DNA of 64,000 bases, taken from contig NZ_VFPA01000002.1 in assembly GCF_006716445.1 (NCBI RefSeq), positions 1,116,001 through 1,180,000 on the forward strand, read 5' to 3'. The notes under the pieces are model-generated. The model worked only from the letters and a program-made list of their open reading frames with translations, did not search any database and was not told where the DNA came from. This DNA comes from Pseudonocardia kunmingensis. Lineage in GTDB: Bacteria; Actinomycetota; Actinomycetes; Mycobacteriales; Pseudonocardiaceae. The translations under genes and the position numbers were made by a program. Positions 8,529 to 15,738 of the stretch are shown piece after piece; the stretch's first letter is position 1, and every line of letters begins with the position of its first letter.

Positions 8529-9848
8529 TCAGGCCGGCCGGGGTGTGCTGCGGACGTTGCCGAACAGCGCCAGCAGGAGCGCGCCCGCGAGGGCGACGGC
8601 GGCCGCGAACGCGAAGGTGCCCGTCCATCCCAGCGACGAGTCGACGAGGTAGCCGGTCAGGGCCGGGGCGATGATCGAGGCCGTGGTGGCGAACATCTGC
8701 ACCGCACCGGACACCGAGCCGTATGTCGGTCCGGGCACCGCCTCGCCGACGATCAGCCAGTACTGGGCGCCGGTGAAGTAGAGCAGGAACACCACGACGG
8801 TCATCAGTGCGACGGCGCCGACCGTGCTGGACACGAGCCCGATCCCGCCGAAGAGCAGGCCGGTCGCGGCGAGGCAGACGACCACCGTCCAGCGGCGCGG
8901 CCCCAGCGACCGGCCGGTGCGGCGGACCAGCAGGTCGGTGAACAGGCCGCCCAGTGCGAGGCCGATGCAGCCGCCGACCCACGGCACCGCACCTGCGACG
9001 GCGAGCTCGTCCAGGTCGATGCCGCGCTCGTTGACGAGGTAGGTGGGGAACCAGTTGAGGAAGGTCCAGAGGATCCAGGCGTAGCCGAAGTAGGCGACCG
9101 CCGTGGTCCACACGGCGGGCCGGGTCAGGTACTGCCACCAGGGCAGGTGGTCCGCGTGCTCCCCGTCGTCGCCGACGGTGGCGCCCGGCACCCGGTCCTC
9201 GCGGATGTGCGCCAGCTCGGCGGGGGAGACCCACCTGTGCTGCTCGGGGGTGTCGCGGACGACGACGAACCAGCCGATCGCGAACAGGACGCCCAGTGCG
9301 CCGAAGACGACGAACGGGATCCGCCAGTTGCCCTGGGTGGCTCCGAGGATCGCCACCACCACCGGGGTGCCGATGGCGCCCCCGAGCGGGGTGGCCGCGT
9401 TGGCGATGCCCACCGCCGTGCCGAGCTCCCGCTTCGGGAACCAGCTGTGCATGATCTTGGCCGTGACCGTGGCCTGCGGGCCCTCGCCCGCGCCGAAGAG
9501 CAGTCGGATGAGCAGCAGGCTGACGAACCCCACGCCCGCGGCGGTCAATGCGGTGAAGCAGGACCAGGCGATGGCCGCCCAGCCCATGACCTTCGCGGGG
9601 CCGTGCCGGTCGGCCAGCCACCCGCCGATGAACCCGAACGGCGAGTAGGTGAAGGCGAACGCGGCGAGGATCCAGCCGAACGCGGCGTTGGAGAACCCGA
9701 ACTCGGCGATGATCAACGGCGCCGCGACGCCGATGACGGCGCGGTCGGCGTAGTTCAGGGACAGGATCACGAAGTTCGAGGCGAGGACCGCGAACCGGAC
9801 CCTCGATCGCTTCGTGGACACGGATGCGGTGGTTCCGGGGACTGTCAC
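8529..9848 (-). CDS. MFS transporter, anion:cation symporter-like
   Basis: 439 aa with 12 predicted membrane segments. The start is GTG 9848 with AAGGA five bases upstream. The first helix region FVILSLNYADRAVIGVAAPL and the GGWLADRHGPAKVMG loop between helices 2 and 3 are typical of the ACS (anion:cation symporter) branch, which carries glucarate, tartrate, phthalate and related organic acids. It lies between the deaminase-like enzyme (33-bp gap) and the dehydratase (85 bp), so the operon encodes two different importers (MFS and GntP). That suggests either two related acids or uptake of a substrate plus re-uptake of a product. Confidence 0.9.
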   Translation of the reverse strand: MTVPGTTASVSTKRSRVRFAVLASNFVILSLNYADRAVIGVAAPLIIAEFGFSNAAFGWILAAFAFTYSPFGFIGGWLADRHGPAKVMGWAAIAWSCFTALTAAGVGFVSLLLIRLLFGAGEGPQATVTAKIMHSWFPKRELGTAVGIANAATPLGGAIGTPVVVAILGATQGNWRIPFVVFGALGVLFAIGWFVVVRDTPEQHRWVSPAELAHIREDRVPGATVGDDGEHADHLPWWQYLTRPAVWTTAVAYFGYAWILWTFLNWFPTYLVNERGIDLDELAVAGAVPWVGGCIGLALGGLFTDLLVRRTGRSLGPRRWTVVVCLAATGLLFGGIGLVSSTVGAVALMTVVVFLLYFTGAQYWLIVGEAVPGPTYGSVSGAVQMFATTASIIAPALTGYLVDSSLGWTGTFAFAAAVALAGALLLALFGNVRSTPRPA

Positions 9849-9881
9849 GGGGGTCCTTCTCCGGTCGGGCGGGGGCGGTCG

Positions 9882-11177
9882 TCAGAAGTAGCAGCGGGCC
9901 ACCGAGACGACGGTGTCGTCGTCGGCGGCCACGACGGCGGTGAGCCAGCGGTCGTGGATCGTGCAGGGGTGCGAGATGCCCAGCCGGACCAGGTCGGAGG
10001 GCCCCAGCCGGGCCTGCGGGGGAAGTCGCAGGTAGGCGTGCTGGTCGTCGAGCGCGTCGATCGTCCATCCCGCGGCGTCCCGGGCGTCGCGGCCGCGGTG
10101 GTCGCGGGCCTGGATCGGCGCCGGCAGGCCCTGGTCCCAGTTGAGATCGCGCCGGCCCGCGCCCAGGATCGCCAGCCCCGGTTCGGGCCTGCTGAGCACC
10201 GGTGCCCACACCTCGATCGCCGGGACGAGCCGGCTCACTCGCGCTGCTCCGGGTGCGCTGCCGTCCAGCGGGGACAGCGCGCGGTAAAGGCCGTGGTCGT
10301 GGGTGAGGTACGCGCCGGACCTGATGATCAACCGGACGTCCCGGTCGGCGGGCCAGTCACCGAGCTCGGCGGCCACCACGTCGAAGTAGAGGCTGCCGCC
10401 CGCCGAGACGACGTACTCGTCCAGCCGCGGGTCGGCGTGCGGCAGGACCAGCTCCATCGCGCGGCGCACCGAACGCAGGTAACCCGCGACGGCGGACAGG
10501 CCGTGCGCGTCGCGCGCGTGGCTGACCGAGCCCTCGTAGCCGGCGACCCCGGCGAGGGCCAGCCCGTCCACCGACCGCACCGCGTCGCGGACCGCGGCGA
10601 CGGCGTCGGAGTCCCGGCAGCCGCCCCGGCCGCCGTCGTGGCCGACCTCGATCAGCACGGGCAGCGGGCGGGGGGTCGCGACGCCGTCGAGGGCCGCGCG
10701 CAGCACCTCGACGCCCTCGCGGGAGTCGACGTAGCAGTAGAAGGCGCGCGCCTCGTCCTCGGCGAGCCAGCCGACCACCTCGCGGGCGAAGGCGCGGTCC
10801 ACGAGCTCGTTGGCCAGCAGGATGCGGGCGTGACCCGCCGCCATGAACACCCGCGCCTGGTACGGGGTGGCGAGGGTGACACCCCATGCGCCCGCGCGCA
10901 GGGCGTACTCCGCGAGCTCGGGCGAGGCGGTGGTCTTGAGGTGCGGGGCGATGGAGGCGCCGTGCTCGGTGCAGTAGCGCGCCATCAGCTCGGCGTTGTG
11001 CCGCAGCGCGGAGTCGCGCAGCACCAGCAGCGGCCAGCCGAAGCCGGCGTCGAAGAGCGACCTGCCCTCGGCGCCGAGGGCGGCGAGCGTGCCACCGGCG
11101 GCATCGGGGGGCAGGCCCTTGAAACGCCAGCCGATCGGCCCGTCGTCGATCAGGTGGGTCGCGGCGGTCGGCGTCAC
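9882..11177 (-). CDS. PLP-dependent D-serine dehydratase-like amino-acid deaminase
   Basis: 431 aa from GTG 11177, which overlaps the M20 stop in a GTGA. Residues ~40-260 form an alanine-racemase-type TIM barrel; the Schiff-base lysine is expected in APHLKTTASPEL (~83-94). The C-terminal D-ser_dehydrat-like domain ends with ISHPCTIHDRW and VARCYF, which supply the His and Cys zinc-ligand pattern of eukaryote-type D-serine dehydratase and D-threonine aldolase relatives. Such proteins convert D-hydroxy-amino acids to oxoacids or aldehydes. Tight coupling to an M20 deacylase suggests that an N-acylated or peptide-bound amino acid is hydrolysed first and then deaminated. Confidence 0.85.
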   Translation of the reverse strand: MTPTAATHLIDDGPIGWRFKGLPPDAAGGTLAALGAEGRSLFDAGFGWPLLVLRDSALRHNAELMARYCTEHGASIAPHLKTTASPELAEYALRAGAWGVTLATPYQARVFMAAGHARILLANELVDRAFAREVVGWLAEDEARAFYCYVDSREGVEVLRAALDGVATPRPLPVLIEVGHDGGRGGCRDSDAVAAVRDAVRSVDGLALAGVAGYEGSVSHARDAHGLSAVAGYLRSVRRAMELVLPHADPRLDEYVVSAGGSLYFDVVAAELGDWPADRDVRLIIRSGAYLTHDHGLYRALSPLDGSAPGAARVSRLVPAIEVWAPVLSRPEPGLAILGAGRRDLNWDQGLPAPIQARDHRGRDARDAAGWTIDALDDQHAYLRLPPQARLGPSDLVRLGISHPCTIHDRWLTAVVAADDDTVVSVARCYF

Positions 11178-12328
11178 GCCGGGGCTCCGGTGTGGATGCG
11201 TCGCCGGAGCAGGGCGTCCAGCACCCCGCGCGCGGCGTGGAGCTCGGCGAGGGGCACGAACTCGGCAGGCGTGTGGGCCTGTGCGATCGCACCCGGACCG
11301 AAGACGACGCAGGGCACCCCGTCCCACGCGATCTTGGACGCGTCGGTGCCGTGCCCGACGCCCTTCGGTTCGGGGTCGTGGCCCGCCTCCCGCAGCACGT
11401 CGCCGACGGCGCGGACGAACGGATCGCCGGGATCGGTCTCCAGGGCGTGGTCGACGATGTGCGGTTCGGCGACCTCGAGGTGCTCGGGCCAGCGGGTCAG
11501 CAGGTCGTGGCGGAGCTCGCTCCACACCGCGTGCGGGTCCTCGCCGGCGACGGTGCGGCGGTCGACGGTGATCGTGGCGCTCTCCGGCAGCACGTTCGGC
11601 CCGGTGCCGCCCTCGATCATCGTGACGGCCAGCGACGGTGGCCCGACGAGCGGGCGTGCCAGCGCCTCGAGCGCCGGTGCGTACTCCCCGGTCAGGTGGT
11701 CGACGACCTGGGCGAGCGTGGCGATCGGGTTGACCCGGCCCCACGGTTCCGAGGAGTGGCCGCCCGGCCCGCGCGCGGTGATCCGGCACCGCATGCAGCC
11801 CTTGTGCGCGGTGACCATGCGCAGCGAGGTCGGCTCGCCCACGACGGCACCGACCACCGGGCCGTTCCTGGTGACGCCCTGGTCGCGCAGGTGCAGCACG
11901 CCGCGGTAGACGTGCTCCTCGTCGACGACGCCGGCGAGGACGACGGTGTGCGGGCGGGGGCCGCGTCGTGCGAGGTCCGCCATCGCGGTGAGGAACACCG
12001 CGAGCGGGCCCTTGGCGTCGCAGGCGCCGCGCCCGTGGAGCCGGCCGTCGGCCACCGTCGGCGCGAACGGGGCGACCGTCATGCCCTCGGTCTCGACGGT
12101 GTCCAGGTGGGTCTCGAGCAGGATCGTCTCGGCGCTGTCGCCGGGCAGGGTGACCACGACGTTGCAGCGGCCGTCGACGACCTCGTGGAGGTCCGCCGCC
12201 ATGCCGTGGCCGCGCGCCCAGTCGGCGACGTACTCGGCCAGAGGGGTCTCCGCAGGCTCGGCCCGCCCCCTCGGGTTGATGCTGGGGATGCGGATCAGCT
12301 GCGCGAGCAGCTCCTCGACATCGGCCAC
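11174..12328 (-). CDS. M20-family metallopeptidase (ArgE/DapE-like)
   Basis: 384 aa from the GTG at 12328, chosen for AGGAGG five bases upstream; the open frame extends further to 12445 but those residues are not family-like. Metal and catalytic motifs are in order: LLETHLDTVE (metal His and general Asp), GRGACDAKGPLAV (bridging Asp) and VVDEEHVYRG (Glu base and metal Glu), with a dimerisation insert at ~180-290. The family cleaves N-acyl amino acids or dipeptides in the cytosol. It is the first gene of the five-gene leftward operon; the perfect IclR-type palindrome 12347-12367 lies 19 bp upstream of its start codon. Confidence 0.9.
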   Translation of the reverse strand: MADVEELLAQLIRIPSINPRGRAEPAETPLAEYVADWARGHGMAADLHEVVDGRCNVVVTLPGDSAETILLETHLDTVETEGMTVAPFAPTVADGRLHGRGACDAKGPLAVFLTAMADLARRGPRPHTVVLAGVVDEEHVYRGVLHLRDQGVTRNGPVVGAVVGEPTSLRMVTAHKGCMRCRITARGPGGHSSEPWGRVNPIATLAQVVDHLTGEYAPALEALARPLVGPPSLAVTMIEGGTGPNVLPESATITVDRRTVAGEDPHAVWSELRHDLLTRWPEHLEVAEPHIVDHALETDPGDPFVRAVGDVLREAGHDPEPKGVGHGTDASKIAWDGVPCVVFGPGAIAQAHTPAEFVPLAELHAARGVLDALLRRRIHTGAPA

Positions 12329-12346
12329 GTCCACCTCCTGATCGCT

Positions 12347-12367
12347 CCGTTGCGTGGAATGCAACGG
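12347..12367. promoter_or_regulatory. Palindromic operator in front of the M20 operon
   Basis: CCGTTGC-N7-GCAACGG, with seven-base arms and no mismatch. The same GTTGC-N7-GCAAC core recurs at 12435-12451 in front of the divergent IclR gene. Two copies with identical arms and spacer length in one divergent promoter are strong evidence for a shared operator. The IclR protein encoded at 12457 is the obvious ligand (inference). Confidence 0.75.
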
Positions 12368-12434
12368 TGCTTCCTGCGAGCTAGAGGGCTTCTTAGCAGT
12401 GGCATCTACAGGGGTCAACGCGGTCACAGCCGCG

Positions 12435-12451
12435 GTTGCATACACTGCAAC
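12435..12451. promoter_or_regulatory. Second copy of the operator, at the IclR start
   Basis: GTTGC-N7-GCAAC ends five bases before the ATG at 12457. The centre-to-centre distance to the first copy is 86 bp. Its position over the IclR ribosome-binding region suggests autorepression. Confidence 0.72.
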
Positions 12452-12456
12452 GCACC

Positions 12457-13164
12457 ATGAGTCAGAGCCTGGACCGCGGACTCCGCATCCTCGACGAGAT
12501 CGCCGCCGGACGGACCACGCTCTCGGACATCTCCGAGTCGCTCGGCGTCCACAAGTCGACCGTGCTCCGCCTGCTGGTCACGCTCCAGCAGCACCACTTC
12601 GTCCACCGCGCCGACGCCCACCACTACCGGCTCGGGCGGCGCCTGTTCGACCTGGCGTCGTTCGCGATCGAGTCGCGCGACGTCGCGTCGGTCGCGCGGC
12701 CCGCGATGGACCGGCTGCGGGACTCGACCGGTGGCTGGGTCCACCTGGCGACCCACGAGGAGGGGGAGGCGGTCGTCGTCGCCGTGGCAGCGGGGAGGGG
12801 ACCGCACGCCGGGCCCGCGCGGGTGGGGGAGGTGCTCCCGCTGCACGCGCCCGCGACCGCGGTGCTCGCCGCCGCGCTCCCGCAGGAGCAGATGGAGACC
12901 CTGCTGGGCCAGGCGGTGCCGCGCACCGAGATCGACGCGGTGCGCCAGGCGGGGTTCGCGGTCGGGCGGGCCGACCACCGGGACGAGCACCGGGCCGACG
13001 TCGCTACCGTGGCGGCACCGGTGCGGGACTCGACGGGGGCGGTGGTCGCGGCGATGACGCTCACGCTGCCGCGGTCGGGTGTCCCGACCCGGGTCCCGCC
13101 ATCCGGCACGCCACGCCTGCTCGAAGCGTGCGACGAGGTCTCCCGGGAGCTCGGGTGGACCTAG
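12457..13164 (+). CDS. IclR-family transcriptional regulator
   Basis: 235 aa from ATG 12457 (MSQSLDRGLRILDEIAAGRT). The winged helix occupies ~1-65 (LSDISESLGVHKSTVLRLLV) and is followed by an IclR effector domain (RPAMDRLRDSTGGWVHLATH through VAAPVRDSTGAVVAAMTLTL), which binds small metabolites such as pyruvate, glyoxylate or aromatic acids. An upstream in-frame ATG at 12436 would place the operator inside the coding region, so I prefer 12457. It is divergent from the M20-deaminase-MFS-dehydratase-GntP operon and overlaps the kinase gene downstream by about 10 bp. It very likely controls both directions through the two palindromes. Confidence 0.92.
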   Translation: MSQSLDRGLRILDEIAAGRTTLSDISESLGVHKSTVLRLLVTLQQHHFVHRADAHHYRLGRRLFDLASFAIESRDVASVARPAMDRLRDSTGGWVHLATHEEGEAVVVAVAAGRGPHAGPARVGEVLPLHAPATAVLAAALPQEQMETLLGQAVPRTEIDAVRQAGFAVGRADHRDEHRADVATVAAPVRDSTGAVVAAMTLTLPRSGVPTRVPPSGTPRLLEACDEVSRELGWT

Positions 13165-14165
13165 TGTCCCGGCTGTTCCTCGCCGTCGACGGCGGCACCT
13201 TCGAGACCGACACCGCCCTGCTCACGCCGGCCGGCGAGGTGCTCGCGCGGGTGCGGGCGGGCAGCACGTCGCCGCAGAGCGTCGGGGCGGTGCAGGCCGC
13301 GTCGGTGGTCGAGCGGCTGCGCGGTGAGGCCCTCGCCCGGGCCGGCCTGCCGGCGTCGACGCCGGTGGCGCGCGTCGTCGCCTTCGTGGCCGGGGTCGAC
13401 CTCCCCGAGGAACGCGAGGACGTGCGCGCCGCCCTCGCCGCGCACTTCGCGGGCACGGACCTCGTCGTGGAGAACGACATCCACGCCGTGCTCTGGGCGG
13501 GCATGCGCCGCCCCGCCGGGGTCGCGGTGAAGTTCGGCAGCGGTATCAACGCGTTGGCGCGCTCGGCCACCGGGAGGACGGCCGGCTACCTGGCCCTCGG
13601 CACGATCTCCGGTGACTGGGGCGGCGCGCTGACCCTCGGGTCCGAGGTACTGTTCGCCGCCAGCCGGGCCGAGGACGGGCGTGGCCCGCACACCTCCCTG
13701 CGGTACCGGGTGGCCGCGCACTTCGCCCGGCCGACCGTCCGGCAGGCCGTGGCCGACCTGCACCGGGGCCGGGCGGGCGCCCCCGCCCTCGCGGACCTGA
13801 CCCCCCTGCTACTCGACGCGGACGCCGACGGCGACCCGGTGGCGCGTCAGCTGGTGGACCGGCAGGCCCAGGAGGTCGTCACGATGGCGGCCGCCGCGAT
13901 GAACCGCGCCAACGTGCCGACGACCGGAAGCGACGTCGTGCTCGCCGGGAGCCTGCTCACCGCGGGCCACGAGCGGCTCGACCGGCTGGTCGACGACGGC
14001 GTCGCGCGCGCCCTGCCCGGTGCCGTGGTGCGGCGGATGTCGGTGCCCGCCGTCGTCGGCGCGGCACTGGCCTGCCTGGGCGCGGAGCGCGGCGGGCCGA
14101 TCGCCGACGAGCGCTACCTGCACCGGATCGCGGAGTCCCTGGAAGCGGCGACGCCGTCGAGGTGA
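13155..14165 (+). CDS. BadF/BadG/BcrA-type ATPase, N-acetylglucosamine kinase-like
   Basis: 336 aa. The start is GTG 13155 inside the IclR gene, with GGGAG just upstream. The ASKHA fold is recognisable from the phosphate-1 loop FLAVDGGTFETDTALL, the phosphate-2 region VKFGSGINALA, the LGTISGDWGGA segment and the adenosine loop VVLAGSLLTAG. BadF/BadG-type single-domain members include N-acetylglucosamine and other amino-sugar kinases. The canonical DGGGTKT motif reads DGGTFET here, so the substrate may differ. Coupling to IclR suggests it phosphorylates a sugar or hydroxy compound in the same pathway as the divergent operon. Confidence 0.82.
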   Translation: MDLVSRLFLAVDGGTFETDTALLTPAGEVLARVRAGSTSPQSVGAVQAASVVERLRGEALARAGLPASTPVARVVAFVAGVDLPEEREDVRAALAAHFAGTDLVVENDIHAVLWAGMRRPAGVAVKFGSGINALARSATGRTAGYLALGTISGDWGGALTLGSEVLFAASRAEDGRGPHTSLRYRVAAHFARPTVRQAVADLHRGRAGAPALADLTPLLLDADADGDPVARQLVDRQAQEVVTMAAAAMNRANVPTTGSDVVLAGSLLTAGHERLDRLVDDGVARALPGAVVRRMSVPAVVGAALACLGAERGGPIADERYLHRIAESLEAATPSR

Positions 14166-14186
14166 CCGGCGCCTCGGCACGGCGGC

Positions 14187-15722
14187 TCAGCAGGGCGGGG
14201 TGCCCGGCCGGCAGGGGCTGCCCGACGGCGAGCTGAGCTGCAGGAACTCGGCGGTGCCGTCCGGGAGCACCCCCATGATGGCCACCGCCTTGTCGACCGG
14301 GCTCCCGGTGGCGCTGAGCGAGATCCACCCGCTCGCCCCGGCCACGGCCTTCGGTCCGTGGAGCCGCTTGAACTCCTGGACCACCGCGTCGGGGGTGCTG
14401 ACCGAACCGTCGGGCTGCCGGATGGCGGTGACCGCGGTGAGCACGGCGTCGTAGCCCATGATCGCGTAGCTGTCGTCGAGGCCGTGGTCGGGGAAGTGCG
14501 TCGGGAAGCAGTCCGGGCACCCGCCGGTGAGGTAGTCGGCCGAGCCGGAGGCGAACAGCTCGGGGGAGGCCTGCCACGCGTCCGGGTTGGCGAGTGAGGT
14601 GTAGGCCACGGAGGCGTTCGCCTGCAACCCCTCGCGCAGCCCCGGCTCGCCGCGGGCCACCGCCTCGGCGAAGCTCGCTCCGTCGTCGCCGGTGACGACC
14701 CGCACCGGGTGGTCGAGGCAGGTCCGCTTGGGCAACGCCGCGACGAACGGTGCCAGCTCGGCCGCCCGGCCGGCGAAGAACACGACGTCCGGGCGTTGCT
14801 GGCAGACGTGGACCATGATGTCGTCCATGGCGTTCGCCGCGGAGGGCCCGCCCACGTAGGTTTCGACCGGTTCCACGATCGCGTGGCCCGCGGCGGTGTA
14901 GTGCTCCCGGAACGCGGAGCCGAGGCTCGCCGCGTACCGGTCGTTCTGGTCGCTGTTCTGCACGATCAGCGCTCGGCCGGTGGACGGGCGCAGGTAGGCG
15001 GCCAGTGCGGCGGACTCGTCGGACGTGGTGGGAGCGACCCGGGCGAGTGAGGTGTCGGCGGCGACGGGTGCGGACGTGACCTGCTCGGCGGTCAGGTGGG
15101 ACACGAGCACCGGCACCTCGGCGGCGACGAGCTCGTCGATCACGCCGATCATCGGGTCCAGGGACTTGCCGCTGACGGCGACGGCCATCAGCTTGTGGGT
15201 GGCGAAGTCGGGTCCGGCCATCGCGATCAGATCGTCCACGGGTTCCGGCGCGGGTGCCGCCGAGTCGCCGACGTTGGCCACCAGCAACCGGATCAGCGGG
15301 CGGTCGCCGAGGGTGGTGGTCCGGTTGGCCTGGCGCTGGGCGATGGCGGCCCCCATCACGTCGCCGCTGAGGCGGACCGCGTAGTCGTCCTCCACCCCCG
15401 GCGGTGGGATGGGCACGAGGTAGGCGATGCTGACGATCTCCTTGTCGCCCGGATCCGCGGCGATGCGGGCGTTCTCCTCACCGATGATCCGCAGCGCCTC
15501 CGCCGTCCCGGCCCCGAACACGGGGCCGTGCGAGCCGTCGGTGATCCCGACGCAGCCGCCGCCGTCGCCACGTGCGATGTCGGCTTCGCAGTACCGCCAG
15601 CGGTCGACGATCACCGTCACCGCATAGGTCAGCACCGCGACCAGCACGATCACGATCACGGCGCGCCACGCCCCGCGCAGATCACCCCACCAGCTGCCCA
15701 CCCGCCGGAGAACCCCGGGCAT
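14187..15722 (-). CDS. Membrane-anchored periplasmic-binding-protein-like protein
   Basis: 511 aa. One membrane helix at ~19-38 (WRAVIVIVLVAVLTYAVTVI) has a short cytoplasmic N-tail, so the rest should face outside. The body resembles type 1 periplasmic binding proteins (branched-chain amino-acid type): IVSIAYLVPIPPP, a hinge around LMAVAVSGKSLDPMI, ALIVQNSDQNDRYAASLGSA and VVFFAGRAAELAPFVAAL. No ABC permease or ATPase genes are adjacent. It lies 16 bp downstream of the NTPase-like gene, a pairing I recognise from other actinomycetes, which suggests a sensing or signalling unit rather than a transporter. Six or more cysteines, including CPDCFP, could form extracellular disulfides. Confidence 0.7.
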   Translation of the reverse strand: MPGVLRRVGSWWGDLRGAWRAVIVIVLVAVLTYAVTVIVDRWRYCEADIARGDGGGCVGITDGSHGPVFGAGTAEALRIIGEENARIAADPGDKEIVSIAYLVPIPPPGVEDDYAVRLSGDVMGAAIAQRQANRTTTLGDRPLIRLLVANVGDSAAPAPEPVDDLIAMAGPDFATHKLMAVAVSGKSLDPMIGVIDELVAAEVPVLVSHLTAEQVTSAPVAADTSLARVAPTTSDESAALAAYLRPSTGRALIVQNSDQNDRYAASLGSAFREHYTAAGHAIVEPVETYVGGPSAANAMDDIMVHVCQQRPDVVFFAGRAAELAPFVAALPKRTCLDHPVRVVTGDDGASFAEAVARGEPGLREGLQANASVAYTSLANPDAWQASPELFASGSADYLTGGCPDCFPTHFPDHGLDDSYAIMGYDAVLTAVTAIRQPDGSVSTPDAVVQEFKRLHGPKAVAGASGWISLSATGSPVDKAVAIMGVLPDGTAEFLQLSSPSGSPCRPGTPPC

Positions 15723-15738
15723 CAATTCCCCCTCAGCG

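Noticed and set aside
8406-11909. 1167-codon open frame on the plus strand
   Set aside because: Antisense to the MFS, deaminase-like and M20 genes, all of which have recognisable motifs; the plus frame has none.
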